A stretch of DNA of 64,000 nucleotides from Mycobacterium lepraemurium (GCA_002291465.1 CP021238.1:310001-374000); one strand, 5' to 3'. Positions 28,377-38,488 are shown, counted from the stretch's first letter. Numbers and translations: made by a program. The notes: generated by a model not told the origin, from the letters alone.

Positions 28377-29555
28377 ATGGCGGGACCGGTGGAAGGCGTC
28401 ACAGTCGTCGAACTCGGGGTCTGGGTGGCTGGGCCGGCCGCCGGCGGCATCCTGGCCGACTGGGGCGCCGACGTGATCAAGATCGAGCCGCCGACCGGCG
28501 ACCCGGCCCGCATGTTCGGCCGCATGCTGGGCTGAGACCTGGGGGTGAACCCGCCGTTCGAGATGGACAACCGGTCCAAGCGCAGCGTCGTGCTGGACCT
28601 GAGCAGCGAACCGGACCGCCAGGTGGCATTCGATTTGCTTTCCGGCGCAGACGTTTTCCTGACCAACGCGCGTCCCGGGGCGCTGCAGCGGCTGGGGCTG
28701 GACTTCGAGTCGGCGCCGGCTGCCAGCCCCCGGCTGGTGTACGGGCTGATCACCGGGTACGGGGAGAGCGGGCCGGACGCCGACCGCGCCGCCTTCGACG
28801 TGGCCGCGTTCTGGTCCCGCGCCGGGGTGGCCCATCTGCTCACCCGGTCCGGCGACACGCCCCCGTTCCAGCGCAGCGGCATGGGCGACCACTCGGCCGG
28901 GATGACGATGGCCGCGGCGGTGTGCGCGGCGCTGCTGGCGCGCGAGCGCACCGGGGCCGGCCAACTGGTGATCACCTCGCTGTACCGGCAGGGCGCCTAC
29001 ACCGTCAGCTTCGACCTGAACACCTACCTGATGGGCGGCCAGCCCATCGCGATCGGGCAACGCGAGTCGATGGGCAACCCGTGCATGAACAACTACGCCG
29101 CCTCCGACGGACGGCAGTTCTGGATCGTCGGGCTCGAGCCCGAGCGGCACTGGCCGGCGCTGTGCCGCGCGGTGGGCCGCCCCGAGTGGCGTGACGATCC
29201 CCGGTTCGCCGACGCCCGCGCCCGCGCCGCCAACTCGGTGGCGCTGATCGCGGCGCTGGACGAGATCTTCGCGACCCGCCCGCTCGACGAGTGGGCGCAG
29301 ATCTTCGCCGGCGAACCGGACTTCTTCTGGTTGCCGGTCAACTCGCTGGAAGACGTGGTGGCCGACGAGCAGTTCCACGCCGCGGGCGGGATCGTTTACG
29401 TGCCCGACGGCGCCGACGACCAAGCCGCGGTGCCGATGGTGGCCACCCCGGCAGATTTCCACGGCACGCCGTGGGCACCGCGTTCTGCGGCACCGGAACT
29501 CGGGCAGCACACCGCGGAGGTCCTCGCCGAGCTCAAGGCGCGCCGCAGCTCCTGA
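28377..29555 (+). pseudogene. CaiB/BaiF family CoA-transferase with in-frame stop
   Basis: A class III CoA-transferase of about 392 residues: L-G-V-W-V-A-G-P-A-A-G-G-I-L-A-D-W-G-A-D-V-I-K-I-E-P at the N-terminus, R-S-V-V-L-D-L further on. TGA at 28533-28535 interrupts residue 53; the frame continues unchanged to 29555. It would transfer CoA from one acyl group to another and activate an acid of the pathway. ATG 28377 follows AGAAGGCAGG. A half-copy of the island element (GCGTGACACT, 28309-28318) lies upstream. Confidence 0.78.
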
Positions 29556-29570
29556 CCGGCCGCCGGGATA

Positions 29571-29598
29571 TTTACAAATATGCGCGGAAGTGTCACGC
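29571..29598. promoter_or_regulatory. Shared island element, copy D
   Basis: TTTACAAAT, about nine variable bases, then AAGTGTCACGC. It begins 15 bases after the CoA-transferase stop and ends 56 bases before the next start, so it marks a new rightward transcription unit covering the P450 and monooxygenase genes. Confidence 0.65.
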
Positions 29599-29654
29599 TG
29601 TGCGGTGAGTCGCATCGCCCGGACCGGCAAGCGGCTCCAGCCCGTGCAAAGCCC

Positions 29655-30278
29655 ATGACAAGCGCTCGAGGCCCGGCAACGGATTCGTTGCGGGCGGTGG
29701 TGAGGAATGGATCGATGGTCGCTCCGACGTTCGACATCAGCAAGAGCAGCGCCGCCCGGGTCACCCGCGCGAACGACGAGGGCCTGCGGTATCGGCTCGA
29801 CGTCGTCGCCGCCCGCGCCGTCGACGTTGTGCAGTCGGCCGGCGGCTGGCTCTACGACCGGGCGATGGCCGGCTGGGAGGTGACCGTGCTGCTCCCGCAC
29901 GGCTGCAACACCCGCTCGCTGCGGATCCTGGGGGTGCGCGCCGCCGACCTCGACTCCGGGCTTGCCGGGCTGGGCCAGGGCGCCGCCAGCCTGGCCGTCA
30001 GCGCCGACGCGTTCACCGCCGACGCCCGGGTGCGCGACACGGTGCTCGAATCGCTGCACAACCGGCTCACCGCGGTCGCGCTGTGGGGCGACGGCTGGCC
30101 GCTGGGCGTGAGCCGCGCGACCACCCGGGCCCAGCACCTGCTCAGCGCGGCCGCGCGCAGGTTCAAGGTCTATGAGCTTGCCGCAGAAGGGATTTCGTAC
30201 GCCGTCATCGCACCTGCCGAATCGCTGCTGTGCGACGTGTGCTCGGCCGCCGACTCAGAGCTGGTCCGGCTCGACTAG
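29655..30278 (+). CDS. Hypothetical protein
   Basis: An intact frame of 207 residues from ATG 29655; a later ATG at 29715 would give 187 residues. I recognise no domain. There is no signal peptide or membrane segment. Composition is typical of local genes, with a conserved-looking central stretch (G-W-E-V-T-V-L-L-P-H-G-C-N-T-R-S-L). It is the first gene after island element copy D and lies three bases before the NIPSNAP-like gene, so it probably belongs to that operon, perhaps as an accessory factor. Confidence 0.6.
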   Translation: MTSARGPATDSLRAVVRNGSMVAPTFDISKSSAARVTRANDEGLRYRLDVVAARAVDVVQSAGGWLYDRAMAGWEVTVLLPHGCNTRSLRILGVRAADLDSGLAGLGQGAASLAVSADAFTADARVRDTVLESLHNRLTAVALWGDGWPLGVSRATTRAQHLLSAAARRFKVYELAAEGISYAVIAPAESLLCDVCSAADSELVRLD

Positions 30279-30281
30279 CCC

Positions 30282-30982
30282 ATGAAGAAGTACTACCGAC
30301 ACACGCTGCTCTACCTGTACGAGACAATCTCGCTGGGATCCGGGCGAAGCGACCGCTTCACCGAGGTCTTCACCGACACGTATCGGCCGATGATGGACCA
30401 GCTCGGCGCCCGGCTGTTCGCGATCTGGGAATCCACCCCGTACAACGGTCACTGGCCGCAGGTGACGATCATCTGGGAGGTCGACGGATTCGCCGACTAC
30501 GCCTGGATCGGCGCCGCCCAGGCGCGCGGCGGCAGCCACGAGGCCGCGGCCGGAAAATGGTCGGCGTTTCTGGCCGACATCGGCGCCTCGGGGGGCGCAT
30601 CATGTACCCGGGCCTCAGCAACAAGACGCTCGCCCAGCTGCGCGAGGCCAATTTCACTGCTCCCCTGGTAATTCAGGAGATCATGCAGACCAAGCCGGGC
30701 CGCCAGGACGACTACATCCGGGAGCTGGAGCGACCCTACGTGCCGTGGTCGGAGCGCACCGGAAAGCGCTGGCTGGGTTCGTTCACCACCACCTTCCGCT
30801 ACAACGAGGTCATCCACTACTGGGCGCTGGACGGCGGCTGGGACTGCTTCGCCAACCACTACCCGTCGTGGAAGGAGAGCCCGCCCGCCGAGATCGTCAT
30901 TTGGATGAGCGTGGCCCCGGCCCTGCGCGATGGCTGGGAGGATTCCATCCCGCAGGCCCTACCCCCCTCGCCGCTGCAGTGA
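30282..30982 (+). pseudogene. NIPSNAP-like protein with two ferredoxin-like repeats, one frameshift
   Basis: The first half (Y-L-Y-E-T-I-S-L-G-S-G-R-S-D-R-F, then W-P-Q-V-T-I-I-W-E-V-D) and the second half (L-V-I-Q-E-I-M-Q-T-K-P-G-R-Q-D-D-Y, then T-F-R-Y-N-E-V-I-H-Y-W-A-L-D-G-G) resemble each other and dimeric alpha-beta barrel proteins. They lie in different frames, split by loss of one G in the run at 30591-30596. The corrected protein is about 233 residues. The alternative is two separate genes, the second starting at ATG 30602. The stop overlaps the P450 start (TGATG). Confidence 0.65.
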
Positions 30983-32220
30983 TGGCCCAAGGAGCGCCGG
31001 TGGACTTCGTCTACGACCCCTTCGACGCCGAGGTGATGGCAAACCCGTTGCCGTACTACCGGATTCTGCGCGACCACCTGGTGTACTGCATGCCGCAGTG
31101 GGACACCTTCGCGCTGTCCCGGTTCGACGACATCTGGAGGGTGCTCGAGGTCAACAACGGCACCTTTGTCGCCTCGGAGGGCACGCTGCCGCCGGCATCG
31201 GTGCTGGCCCAGCACAACGACGCCCGGTCGACGACCCGCCGCTGCACCCGCTGCCGTTTCACGCCATGTTCGACGCCGACCTCTACGGCGAGATCCGGCG
31301 CACCCGCCCGCGCCCGTTCCGGCCGCGGGCGGTCACCGACCTCGAGGGCCGGATCCGGACCCTGGCCAACGAACGCCTGGACGAGCTGCTGGCGCGCGGC
31401 TCCTTCGACCTGACCCAGGAGTACGGCGGGGTGGTGGCGGCCACCATCGTCTGCGAATTGCTGGTCATCCCAACCGATCTCGCGCCGCAGGTGCTCGCCG
31501 CGGTCAATACCGGCAGCCTGGCCGAGCCGGGCGTCGGCGTGGACACCGAGCAGGCGCGCCCCAACTACTTCGAATTCCTGCTGCCCGCGGTGCAGCGCCG
31601 CCGCGCCGACCCGTCCGGGCCGCCGCTCGAGGTGGTGGACGGCCTTCTCGGCTACCAGCTGCCCGACGGCAGCGCGCTCGACGACCTCGAGGTGGCGACA
31701 GATGCTGTGCATCTTCATCGGCGGCACCGAGACGGTGCTCAAGATCGTCGCCCACGGGCTCTGGGAGCTCAGCCGGCATCCCGACCAGCTGGCCGCCGTG
31801 CGCGCCGACCCGCAGCACAACATTCCGGTGGCCCGCGAGGAGATGATCCGCTACTGCGCGCCCGCACAGTGGTTCGCGCGAACGGTGCGCAAGCCCTTCG
31901 ACATTCACGGGCAGACCCTCAACCCGGGCCAGCGGGTGATCACCCTGCTCGCCTCGGCCAACCGCGACGAACGCGAATACCCCGACCCCGACGACTTCGT
32001 CTGGGACCGGCCCATCCGCCGCTCCCTGGCCTTCGGCCGCGGCCAGCACTTCTGCATCGGCTACCACCTGGCCAGGCTGGAAGTTGCTGTGCTGCTCCAA
32101 GAATGGCTGCGCCGGGTGCCCGACTACGCGATCCGGGCCGACGCCGCCACCCGGTTGCCGTCCAGCTTCCAATGGGGCTGGAACAAGAATCCGGTGGAGG
32201 TCTGGGGTGTGGTGCTACCG
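30982..32220 (+). pseudogene. Cytochrome P450, at least two frameshifts
   Basis: A heme monooxygenase of about 410 residues. Segments in order: N-terminal helices from ATG 30982; a one-base loss near 31222; the central part to about 31695; another shift there; then the I-helix motif G-G-T-E-T-V, the E-x-x-R pair in E-E-M-I-R-Y and the heme-binding loop F-G-R-G-Q-H-F-C-I-G. Its own stop cannot be placed: the last frame runs on to 32376, overlapping the next gene. It would hydroxylate an alicyclic or lipid substrate as the entry step of the pathway. Confidence 0.78.
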
Positions 32221-33175
32221 GATCGTCGCGCCGTATCGGTTCGAACCGACCGCGATCGACGACAAGACCCCCGAGCGCCTCGCCGACGGGCAAGTGCTGC
32301 TACGGTTTCCGGCCGCCGGCGTGTGCGGCAGCGACCTGCCCGCCTTCCGCGGCGCCCGGGGCCGGCTGCCCGGTGACGACGGCCGCAGCGGCCCCGAGAA
32401 GGACGGCTTTCCCATCCACGAGGTCGCCGGCGAGGTGATCGCCAGCCGGCATCCAGCGCACCGTTCCGGAGACCGCGTCGTCGGCTGGGCATCCGGATTC
32501 GACGGTCTGATGGAACGCGTCGTCAGCGACGGCGACGGGCTGGCGCCCTACGACCTGGAGCTCACCCCGGCGCAGGCGATCGGGCTGCAGCCGCTGGCCT
32601 GCGTGCTCTACGCCTGCGGGCAGCTCGGCGAGCTGGCCGGCAAGCACGTCGCGATCATCGGCCAGGGATCGATCGGCCTGCTGTTCTTCTACGTCGCCAA
32701 GGCGGCCGGCGCGCGGCGGGTCACCGGAGTGTACCCGATCGACCGCCGCTACGTGGCAAGGGCGTTCGGCGTCGACGACCCGGTGCGCGCCACCAGCGAC
32801 CGCTGGGTCAGCCAGCTCGACCCCGCCGACCGCGCCGACGTCGTCATCGAGGCCGTCGGCCACCAGGTCGCCACACTGGCGCACGCCATCGACGCCGCCG
32901 CCCCCGGCGGCACCGTGTTCTACTTCGGTGTGGCCGACGACGACACCTACCCGATCAGCATGCGGACCATGCTGCGCAACAACCTCACCCTGAAATCCGG
33001 TGTGACACTGGACCGGCGGCGAATGCTGGAGCTGGCCGGCAAGTTTGCCGCCGAGCATCCCTGGCTGCTGGGCGCCTACCTGACCCACATGTTCGGCGTC
33101 GACGAGGTGCAGGACGCCTTCGAGCTGGCCTGCCGGCCGGTCGCCGACCGGATCAAGATCGCGATCGCCGGGTGA
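32207..33175 (+). CDS. Zinc-dependent alcohol dehydrogenase family protein (MDR superfamily)
   Basis: An intact 322-residue enzyme starting at GTG 32207 inside the P450 3' end. It has the G-V-C-G-S-D-L catalytic-zinc Cys region, H-E-V-A-G-E-V-I-A near residue 70 and the cofactor loop I-I-G-Q-G-S-I-G-L-L. The structural-zinc Cys cluster of classic ADHs is missing, which is common in the shorter MDR forms. It probably oxidises the alcohol made by the P450. The next gene begins after ten bases. Confidence 0.83.
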   Translation: MWCYRIVAPYRFEPTAIDDKTPERLADGQVLLRFPAAGVCGSDLPAFRGARGRLPGDDGRSGPEKDGFPIHEVAGEVIASRHPAHRSGDRVVGWASGFDGLMERVVSDGDGLAPYDLELTPAQAIGLQPLACVLYACGQLGELAGKHVAIIGQGSIGLLFFYVAKAAGARRVTGVYPIDRRYVARAFGVDDPVRATSDRWVSQLDPADRADVVIEAVGHQVATLAHAIDAAAPGGTVFYFGVADDDTYPISMRTMLRNNLTLKSGVTLDRRRMLELAGKFAAEHPWLLGAYLTHMFGVDEVQDAFELACRPVADRIKIAIAG

Positions 33176-33185
33176 GTGGCCGACC

Positions 33186-33915
33186 GTGACCGCCCCGAGC
33201 AACCTGCGGCTGGCCCTGAACCGGCGGACCCCGATATTCGGCGGCTGGGTCACCGGCCCGACACTGCTCGGACCGGAGGAATTCGCCCGCGCCGGTTACG
33301 ATTACGTCGTACGTCGGCTTCGACGCCCAGCACGGCTACCTGGACGACGCCGACATCACTGGCGTGCTGCGCCGCATCGAACACATGTCGATCGGCACCG
33401 TGGTGCGCCTGCCCAACGCCGACGCCGCATCGATCGGGCGGGTGGCCGACGCCGGGGCCGACGCCGTCGTCATCGCGATGATCGAGTCACCCGACCAGGC
33501 CGCGGCCGCGGTGGCCGCCACCCGCTACCCGCCGGCGGGCGTGCGCAGCTTCGGCCCGCTGCGCGTCAGCCTGGGCCATGATCCGGCGGCCCACGAGTCG
33601 CGGGTCAGCGTGTTCGCGATGATCGAGACCGCGGCGGCACTGTCCGGCATCACCCAGATCTGCGCCGTCGACGGGCTGACCGGAATCTACGTCGGCCCCG
33701 CCGATCTGGCCATCTCGCTGGGCACCGGCGTGATCGGCGCGACCCGGAAGCCGGAAGTGCTCGACGCGATCGTGCACATCCACGAGGCGGCCACCAAGGC
33801 CGGCCTGGTCACCGGCATCCACGCCGGGGACGGCAGCACGGGACATGCCATGGCGCAGTTGGGATTCGACATGATCACGCTGGCCGCCGAGCACCTGCGT
33901 GAGGCGACGCAATGA
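33186..33915 (+). pseudogene. HpcH/HpaI family aldolase, frameshift by a 7-bp duplication
   Basis: A class II pyruvate aldolase-type TIM barrel of about 240 residues. A tandem duplication of TACGTCG (33303-33309 and 33310-33316) shifts the frame after D-Y-V. The rest is complete in the next frame, with the metal-ligand Glu in M-I-E-T-A-A-A-L and the motif G-I-Y-V-G-P-A-D-L-A-I-S-L-G. It would cleave a hydroxy-oxo acid. Removing one duplicate unit restores a perfect frame. The stop overlaps the next start (ATGA). Confidence 0.8.
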
Positions 33916-34657
33916 CCGGCGGATCGGCCCAGCCGCCGCGGGCGGCGCTGGTGACCGGCGCGGCCGGCGGTCAGGGCCGGGCCATCGCCGAACTGCTGCG
34001 CGGCAACGGGTTTGCGGTGGCCGCGTGTGATCGGCGCATCGACGAACTGGCCGCCACGGTTTCCGCATTGGGCGACGACCGGTTGATCGCGGTCGAGCTC
34101 GACGTCACCTCCGAGCAACAATGGCGCCCGGCCGTCGAACGCGTCGTGAACTGCTTCGGTGCGCTGAGCTCGCTGGTGAACTGCGCCGGAGTGCTGCACC
34201 GCACCCCGCTGCCGCAGGAGACCGCCGGGGCCTTCGAAAAATCCTGGCGGGTCAACTATTTCGGCGCCTTTTGGGCATGCGCGCGGCGCTGGAACGGCTC
34301 CGCGAGACACCCGGCGCGTCGATCGTCAACATCTGCAGCACCGGCGCGATCCGCCCGTTCCCACAGCACTGCGCCTACGGCTCGTCGAAATGGGCGCTGC
34401 GCGGCCTGACCCAAACCGCCGCCGCCGAACTCGCCTCGGCCGGTATCCGGGTCAACGCGGTGTTCCCCGGCCCGATCGCCACGCCGATGCTCGACGCGGC
34501 CACCCAGACCCGGCTGGCCGTGGCCGCGTCCTTCGGGCAGATCGGGCAGCCCGGTGAGGTCGCCGACGCGGTGGCGTTCCTGGTCTCCGCCGAGGCGTCG
34601 TTCATCACCGGCGCCGAACTCGTCGTCGATGGCGGGCAATGCCTGCAGATCCGATGA
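33912..34657 (+). pseudogene. SDR family oxidoreductase, one frameshift
   Basis: A classical SDR of about 248 residues. N-terminal T-G-A-A-G-G-Q-G-R-A and N-C-A-G-V are in the first frame. After loss of one base near 34270 come the catalytic Ser segment (N-I-C-S-T-G-A) and Y-G-S-S-K-W-A in the next frame. The C-terminus G-A-E-L-V-V-D-G-G-Q is normal. It overlaps both neighbours by four bases, so it was part of a tightly coupled operon. Confidence 0.78.
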
Positions 34658-35968
34658 GCGAGCTGTCGATCGGCGTCATCGGCGCCGGACCGGGCGGCCT
34701 GGCGCTGTGAATCCTCCTGTCACAGGCCGGGTTTGGTGACTTCACCATCTTCGACCGGGAAGACGGCGTGGGCGGCACCTGGCGGATCAACACCTACCCG
34801 GGCCTGGCCTGCGACGTCAAATCCCACCTGTACTCGTACTCGTTCGACCTGAACGCGCACTGGTCGCGGCTGTGGTCGGGACAGACAGCCCGAGATCCTG
34901 GACTACTTCCAGCGCTGCGCGGACAAATACGGGCTCGGTCCACATCTGCGGCTGGGCACCGAAATCCGCTCCGCCCACTGGGATGCCGACACGCAGCGGT
35001 GGTCGCTGACCACCGCCTCCGGCCACCGGCACGACTTCGACGTGGTGGTCTCGGCCGTTGGCCTGTTCACCCGCCCGCTGCTTCCCGAGCTGGTCGAGGA
35101 GGAGCCTTCACCGGGACGGTGATGCACTCGGCGCGCTGGTACCACTCGATTCCGTTGCACGGCAAACGGATCACCGTGCTGGGCACCGGGTCCACCGCCT
35201 CCCAGCTGATCCCGGAATTGGCCAAGGTGGCCGAGCGGGTGTATTCGGTGCAGCGGTCGCCGACCTGGATCCTGCCCAAGCCCGACCGGCCCTACACGCG
35301 TTGGGAGCGTTGGGCGTTCGCGCACCTGCCGTTGGCGAAGAAGCTCTACCTGCCCGCGCTGACCCGGCCCAACGTCGAGTGCTGACCAGCCCCGCGCGCT
35401 CCCTGCGCCGGCGGTCGCTGGTCACCCAGGACGGCACCGAGCGCGAGGTCGACCTGGTGGTCTGCGCCACCGGCTACGCCGCCGCCGACTATCTCGGCGA
35501 ACTCGACGTGACCGCGAGCACGGGGTCACGCTGCGCGAGGTGTGGCGCGACGGCGCCTACGCCTACATAGGCATGGCCGTACCGGGATTCCCGAACTTCT
35601 TCATGCTGTACGGACCCAACACCAAAGCCGGCTCCAACAGCGTCATCTTCGTCCTGGAGGCCCAGGCCCGCTACATCGTGCGGGCCCTGAAGTATCTGCG
35701 CCGCCGCCACCGCCGCCGCTACATCGCGGTGCGGCCTGCCGCGCTGGCCGACTTCGTCGCCAAGATCGACCGATGGATGGTCGGCACCGTCTGGACCACG
35801 CAGTGCAGCAACTACTTTAGCGCCCCCAACGGACGCGTCGTCACCCAGTGGCCGCGCAGCGCGCGCACCTTCTAGTCGATGACGCGCCGGTTCAGGCCGG
35901 CCGACTACCGGTTCCAGGCGCCGGCGGTCCGCGTCCCGGCCCCGGCCTCCGAGGCGGACGCGCGGTGA
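34654..35968 (+). pseudogene. Flavin-containing (Baeyer-Villiger-type) monooxygenase, six lesions
   Basis: The most damaged gene of the window. The FAD loop G-A-G-P-G-G-L-A-L is followed at once by TGA (34708-34710). A four-base duplication (ACAG twice, 34881-34888) and single-base losses near 35102, 35380 and 35517 follow, then TAG at 35873-35875 where Trp is expected. Readable parts include the Baeyer-Villiger fingerprint F-T-G-T-V-M-H-S-A-R-W and the NADP loop G-T-G-S-T-A-S-Q. It would convert a ketone into an ester or lactone. The reconstructed frame ends at TGA 35966-35968, overlapping the next GTG. Confidence 0.8.
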
Positions 35969-36894
35969 CGGCGCTGGACGGCGCAGAGCACCTCGACCCG
36001 GCGCTGCGCGCGGTGGCCACCACCCGGACGGACTTCTCGCCCGCCGCAATCGAACTCACCCGGGCGCCGTTCAACGAGCGCCGCCGGCTGGCCGCCGCGC
36101 AGACCGACACCGCCGGCGTGTGGATCGTCGACGACAACGCGAACGACGCCGGCGTGCGGATCTATCGCGGTGGGCCCGAACCGGCGTCCGCCGTGATCTA
36201 CTGCCACGCCGGCGGATTCGCGCTGGGCAACCTGGACACCGACCACCGCCAGTGCGTGGAGCTGGCCCGGCGCAGCCGCTACACGGTGGTGTCGGTCGAC
36301 TACCGGCTGGCCCCCGAACACCCCTACCCGGCCGCGCTGCAGGACGCGGGCACCGTGTTGCGGTGGGTGCACGCCGAAGCCGCCGCCCTCGGCGTGGACC
36401 CGGCCCGGCTCGCCGTCGCGGGCAGCAGTGCCGGCGCCGCCCTGGCCGCCTGCCTGGCGCACCCCGACGGGTCGTTGCCGGCCGTGGTGTGCCAGCTGCT
36501 GCACCAGCCGGTGCTCGACGACCGGGCCACCGGATCGAAGGCGCGGTTCCGGACCAGCCCGGCCTTCGACGGCGAGGCCGCCGAGCTGATGTGGCGCTAC
36601 TACCTGGGCCCGACCGTCGGGTCCGCGGCCGCCGTACCCGCGCGGCGGCCCGAATTGACCGGGCTGCCACCGGATTTGATCACCTGCGCCGAGATCGACC
36701 CGTTCCGCGACGAGGCCATCGACTACGCCCGGCGACTACTGGACGCCGGGGTCTGCACCGAGCTGCACGTGTTCGCCCGCGCCTGCCACGGCTTCGACCC
36801 GCTGCTGCCGGCTGGCCGGGCTCGCAGCGATTGTTCGCCATGCAGGGCGAAGTGCTGTCGGCGGCGTTGCACCGCGGTGCCGTCGGCCAGATGA
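35965..36894 (+). CDS. Alpha/beta hydrolase of the hormone-sensitive lipase family, frameshifted end
   Basis: An esterase whose catalytic set is all present: oxyanion motif H-A-G-G-F-A-L-G, nucleophile G-S-S-A-G-A-A-L, Asp in I-D-P-F-R-D-E and His in H-G-F-D. After the His a one-base loss near 36812 shifts the frame, and the present frame stops at 36894. The corrected frame reads W-P-G-S-Q-R-L-F-A-M-Q-G-E-V-L-S-A-A-L-H-R and then runs into adhE1 without its own stop. It would hydrolyse the ester or lactone produced by the monooxygenase. Confidence 0.75.
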   Translation: MTALDGAEHLDPALRAVATTRTDFSPAAIELTRAPFNERRRLAAAQTDTAGVWIVDDNANDAGVRIYRGGPEPASAVIYCHAGGFALGNLDTDHRQCVELARRSRYTVVSVDYRLAPEHPYPAALQDAGTVLRWVHAEAAALGVDPARLAVAGSSAGAALAACLAHPDGSLPAVVCQLLHQPVLDDRATGSKARFRTSPAFDGEAAELMWRYYLGPTVGSAAAVPARRPELTGLPPDLITCAEIDPFRDEAIDYARRLLDAGVCTELHVFARACHGFDPLLPAGRARSDCSPCRAKCCRRRCTAVPSAR

Positions 36895-37962
36895 TCCATC
36901 GCCTCGTTGATGTCTTCCAGCCGGATCGTGGACGACACCAGCGATTCCACCGGCAGCCGGCCCGCGCGCCACAGCTCGACGAACCGGGGGGATATCGCGG
37001 CTCGGCACCGCCGAACCGAGGTAGCTGCCGATCAGCGACCGGCCCTCGGCCACAAAACCCAACGGCGACACCGTGATCCGCGCGTCCGGCGGTGGCAGGC
37101 CGACGGTGATGGTGCGCCCGCCGGGGGCCGTCAGGTCGATCGCGGTCTGCAGCGCGGCGGGATGGCCGACGGCTTCGATCACCACCGCCGCCTTCACCCG
37201 CGCGTCGATGGCCTGCTGCGGCGTGTACGCCTGGTGCGCGCCCAACCGCCGGGCCGCGGCCAGCTTCTCCGGCAGCTGGTCGACGGCGACCACCGGAACG
37301 CCGTCGTAGGTGAGTGCGGTCAGCAGCGCCGCCATCCCGACGCCGCCCAGCCCGACGACGGCGACCGTCTGGCCCGGCCCGGGGCGGCCCACGTTGAGCA
37401 CCGCGCCGCCGCCGGTCAGCACCGCGCAGCCGAGCAGCGCGGCAACCTCGGCCGGCACGTTGGGTGGCACCTCGACCGCGCTGGCCCGGTTGACCACCGC
37501 GTGCGTGGCGAACCCCGAGACCCCGAGGTGGTGATAGACCGGCCGGCCGGCCCGGCTGAGCCGAATATCGCCGCCCAGCGGCGTGCCGGCCCCGTTGGCC
37601 GCGCTGCCCGGTTCACACGGCGTCAGGCCCTCGGTCGCGCACCGGCCGCAGCGCGGCAGGAACACCAGCACCACTCGGGCGCCCACGGCCAGGTCGGCGA
37701 CCCCGGGATCGACCCGCTCGACGATCCCGGCCGACTCGTGACCGAGCAGCATCGGCACCGGCCGCACCCGGTTGCCGTCGACCACCGACAGGTCGGAGTG
37801 GCAGATGCCGGCCGCCTCGATGCGGACCAAGACCTCGTCGCGCCCCGGGGGCGCCAGCTCCACGTCGGTGATGCTGATCGGCCGCGAGCGCGCATAGGGC
37901 CGGGGCGCCCCGATGCGCTGCAGCACCGCCCCCGAATTCCGGACATGCTGGAATACAGCCAT
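36862..37962 (-). pseudogene. adhE1: Zinc-type alcohol dehydrogenase AdhE1 (Rv0162c-like), frameshift and missing C-terminus
   Basis: A class III-like ADH, about 366 readable residues against roughly 383 in the orthologue. Catalytic Cys in G-I-C-H-S-D-L, G-H-E-S-A-G-I-V, structural-zinc cysteines in P-R-C-G-R-C and the loop V-G-L-G-G-V-G-M-A are present. One extra C in the run at about 36993-36998 shifts the frame before F-V-E-L-W. The protein reads to A-D-G-T-A-V-Q and then enters the antisense of the hydrolase gene, with no stop until 36723. The last residues therefore look deleted. Confidence 0.78.
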
Positions 37963-37998
37963 GGCGTCGGCTCCCGTAGTTCCCCCGGCCCGGAGGGG

Positions 37999-38445
37999 TT
38001 GACCAGCAACGACTTCCCGGTGCTGTGGCTGGTGGGCACCCGGTGGGCCGACAACGACATGTTCGGCCACCTCAACAACGCGGTCTACTACCAACTGTTC
38101 GACACCGCCATCAACGCCTGGATCAACACCAGCATCGGCCTGGACCCGCTCACCACGCCCGCGCTGGGCATCGTCGCCGAGTCGGGCTGCCGGTACCTCT
38201 CCGAACTGCACTTCCCCGAGGGCCTGCAGGTGGGGCTGGCCGTCACCCGGTTGGGCCGCAGCAGCGTCACCTACCGGCTGGGCCTGTTCTGGTCCGCGGC
38301 GCGGGGCAGCGCCGAGCCCATCACCGCGCTGGGGCATTGGGTGCACGTCTACGTCGACCGGGACACCCGCACGCCGGTGCCCATTCCCGACCTGATACGG
38401 ACCCTGCTGGCGGGCGCGGTCGTCGGGGACGCAGCACCGAAATAG
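37999..38445 (+). CDS. Thioesterase family protein (Rv0163-like)
   Basis: A single-hotdog 4-hydroxybenzoyl-CoA thioesterase-like protein of about 148 residues. The signature W-A-D-N-D-M-F-G-H-L-N-N-A-V-Y-Y includes the catalytic Asp. The start is uncertain: TTG 37999 gives the conserved beginning T-S-N-D-F-P-V-L-W, and ATG 37945 would overlap the divergent adhE1 gene. It follows the adhE1-Rv0163-Rv0164 order of M. tuberculosis. Confidence 0.82.
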   Translation: MTSNDFPVLWLVGTRWADNDMFGHLNNAVYYQLFDTAINAWINTSIGLDPLTTPALGIVAESGCRYLSELHFPEGLQVGLAVTRLGRSSVTYRLGLFWSAARGSAEPITALGHWVHVYVDRDTRTPVPIPDLIRTLLAGAVVGDAAPK

Positions 38446-38488
38446 CGCCCGGCGCTGGGGCTTTCGCGTGCCCCGTTATGCTTTGCGC

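Noticed and set aside
30230..30982. Two separate genes for the NIPSNAP-like halves
   Set aside because: The halves join exactly at a G run and the corrected join reads smoothly, so one frameshifted gene is more likely, although two genes cannot be excluded.
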